Both the position numbers and the translations under genes were made by a program. Positions 5,952 through 6,032 of a stretch of 6,032 nt of DNA are shown here, piece by piece. The stretch covers positions 1-6,032 of the forward strand of contig CAAFIN010000206.1 in the NCBI GenBank assembly GCA_900762945.1. The letters are read 5' to 3'. Source of the stretch: Clostridia bacterium. GTDB lineage: Bacteria; Bacillota; Clostridia; Christensenellales; Pumilibacteraceae. Positions within the stretch are counted from its first letter, which is position 1. Every line of letters begins with the position of its first letter. A model generated the notes under the pieces. It had not been told where the DNA came from, made no database searches, and was given only the letters and a program-made list of their open reading frames with translations.

Positions 5952-5990
5952 CTTGCCGGAAGGGAGGGTAGCGTAACGGCCCTTCCCAAG
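5952..5990 (+). other. Intercistronic hairpin after the binding-protein gene
   Basis: CTTG (5952-5955) plus GGAAGGG (5958-5964) pair with CCCTTCC (5980-5986) plus CAAG (5987-5990). This is an 11-bp stem with a 2-nt bulge (CC, 5956-5957) and a 15-nt loop. The sequence after it is GCGTTGATTT, not a T-run, so full termination is unlikely. Hairpins in this place, between a binding-protein gene and permease genes, are known to stabilise the upstream message or attenuate the downstream one so that binding protein is made in excess. Confidence 0.6.
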
Positions 5991-6014
5991 GCGTTGATTT
6001 CAGAGAGATAGTTT

Positions 6015-6032
6015 ATGAAAGCAGAAAAAACT
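6015..6032 (+). CDS. Start of next operon gene, cut by window edge
   Basis: An ATG at 6015 opens a frame that reads Met-Lys-Ala-Glu-Lys-Thr to the last base. A purine-rich AGAGAG (6002-6007) lies 7 nt upstream as a modest ribosome binding site. It follows the binding-protein gene by 72 nt on the same strand, with no clear terminator between them. By operon convention the product is most likely a transporter permease, whose N-termini are often short and Lys-rich, but six residues cannot prove any family. Confidence 0.45.

Noticed and set aside
1..6032. CRISPR array, tRNA, rRNA or a phage/defence module
   Set aside because: I saw no regularly spaced direct repeats, no tRNA-like cloverleaf or rRNA motifs, and no proteins of defence or phage families in either strand.

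Overview
The window suggests an uncultured member of the Bacillota, most likely a gut-type Clostridia. The reasons are strong Shine-Dalgarno sites ahead of two genes, sigma-A promoters with TTGACA-like -35 boxes, a CIRCE heat-shock operator, a lipoprotein solute-binding protein typical of Gram-positive carbohydrate importers, and mid-range G+C with AT-rich intergenic DNA. This placement is inference; there is no rRNA or other phylogenetic marker here.

Layout. (1) Positions 1-614 hold a self-contained heat-shock unit: a consensus promoter, a CIRCE operator overlapping the transcription start, a small heat shock protein (Hsp20) gene and a strong intrinsic terminator. (2) Positions 615-999 contain no credible gene. 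They hold a repeat-like element of about 210 bp with imperfect inverted ends and three internal hairpins (644-856), then the promoter region of the next gene. (3) Positions 1000-3222 encode a GH78-type alpha-L-rhamnosidase with no signal peptide. (4) Positions 3161-3982, on the minus strand, encode an AraC-family regulator whose 3' end overlaps the rhamnosidase 3' end by 62 bp in convergent orientation. (5) Positions 3983-4247 are a divergent promoter region serving the regulator leftward and a transporter gene rightward. (6) Positions 4248-5942 encode a sugar-type ABC transporter substrate-binding lipoprotein. It is followed by an intercistronic hairpin and what is probably the first six codons of the next gene of the operon.

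How the genes may work together: the lipoprotein would capture an oligosaccharide or glycoside at the cell surface, permeases encoded beyond the right edge would import it, the cytoplasmic rhamnosidase would remove terminal alpha-L-rhamnose, and the AraC regulator would control the divergent transporter operon and perhaps the rhamnosidase. The substrate link is inferred from gene neighbourhood only. The Hsp20 unit looks functionally unrelated.

The most notable points are the CIRCE control of an sHSP gene, a regulator promoter positioned so that its mRNA should be leaderless, the 62-bp convergent overlap, and the structured repeat element. I do not see a wholly new system in this window.
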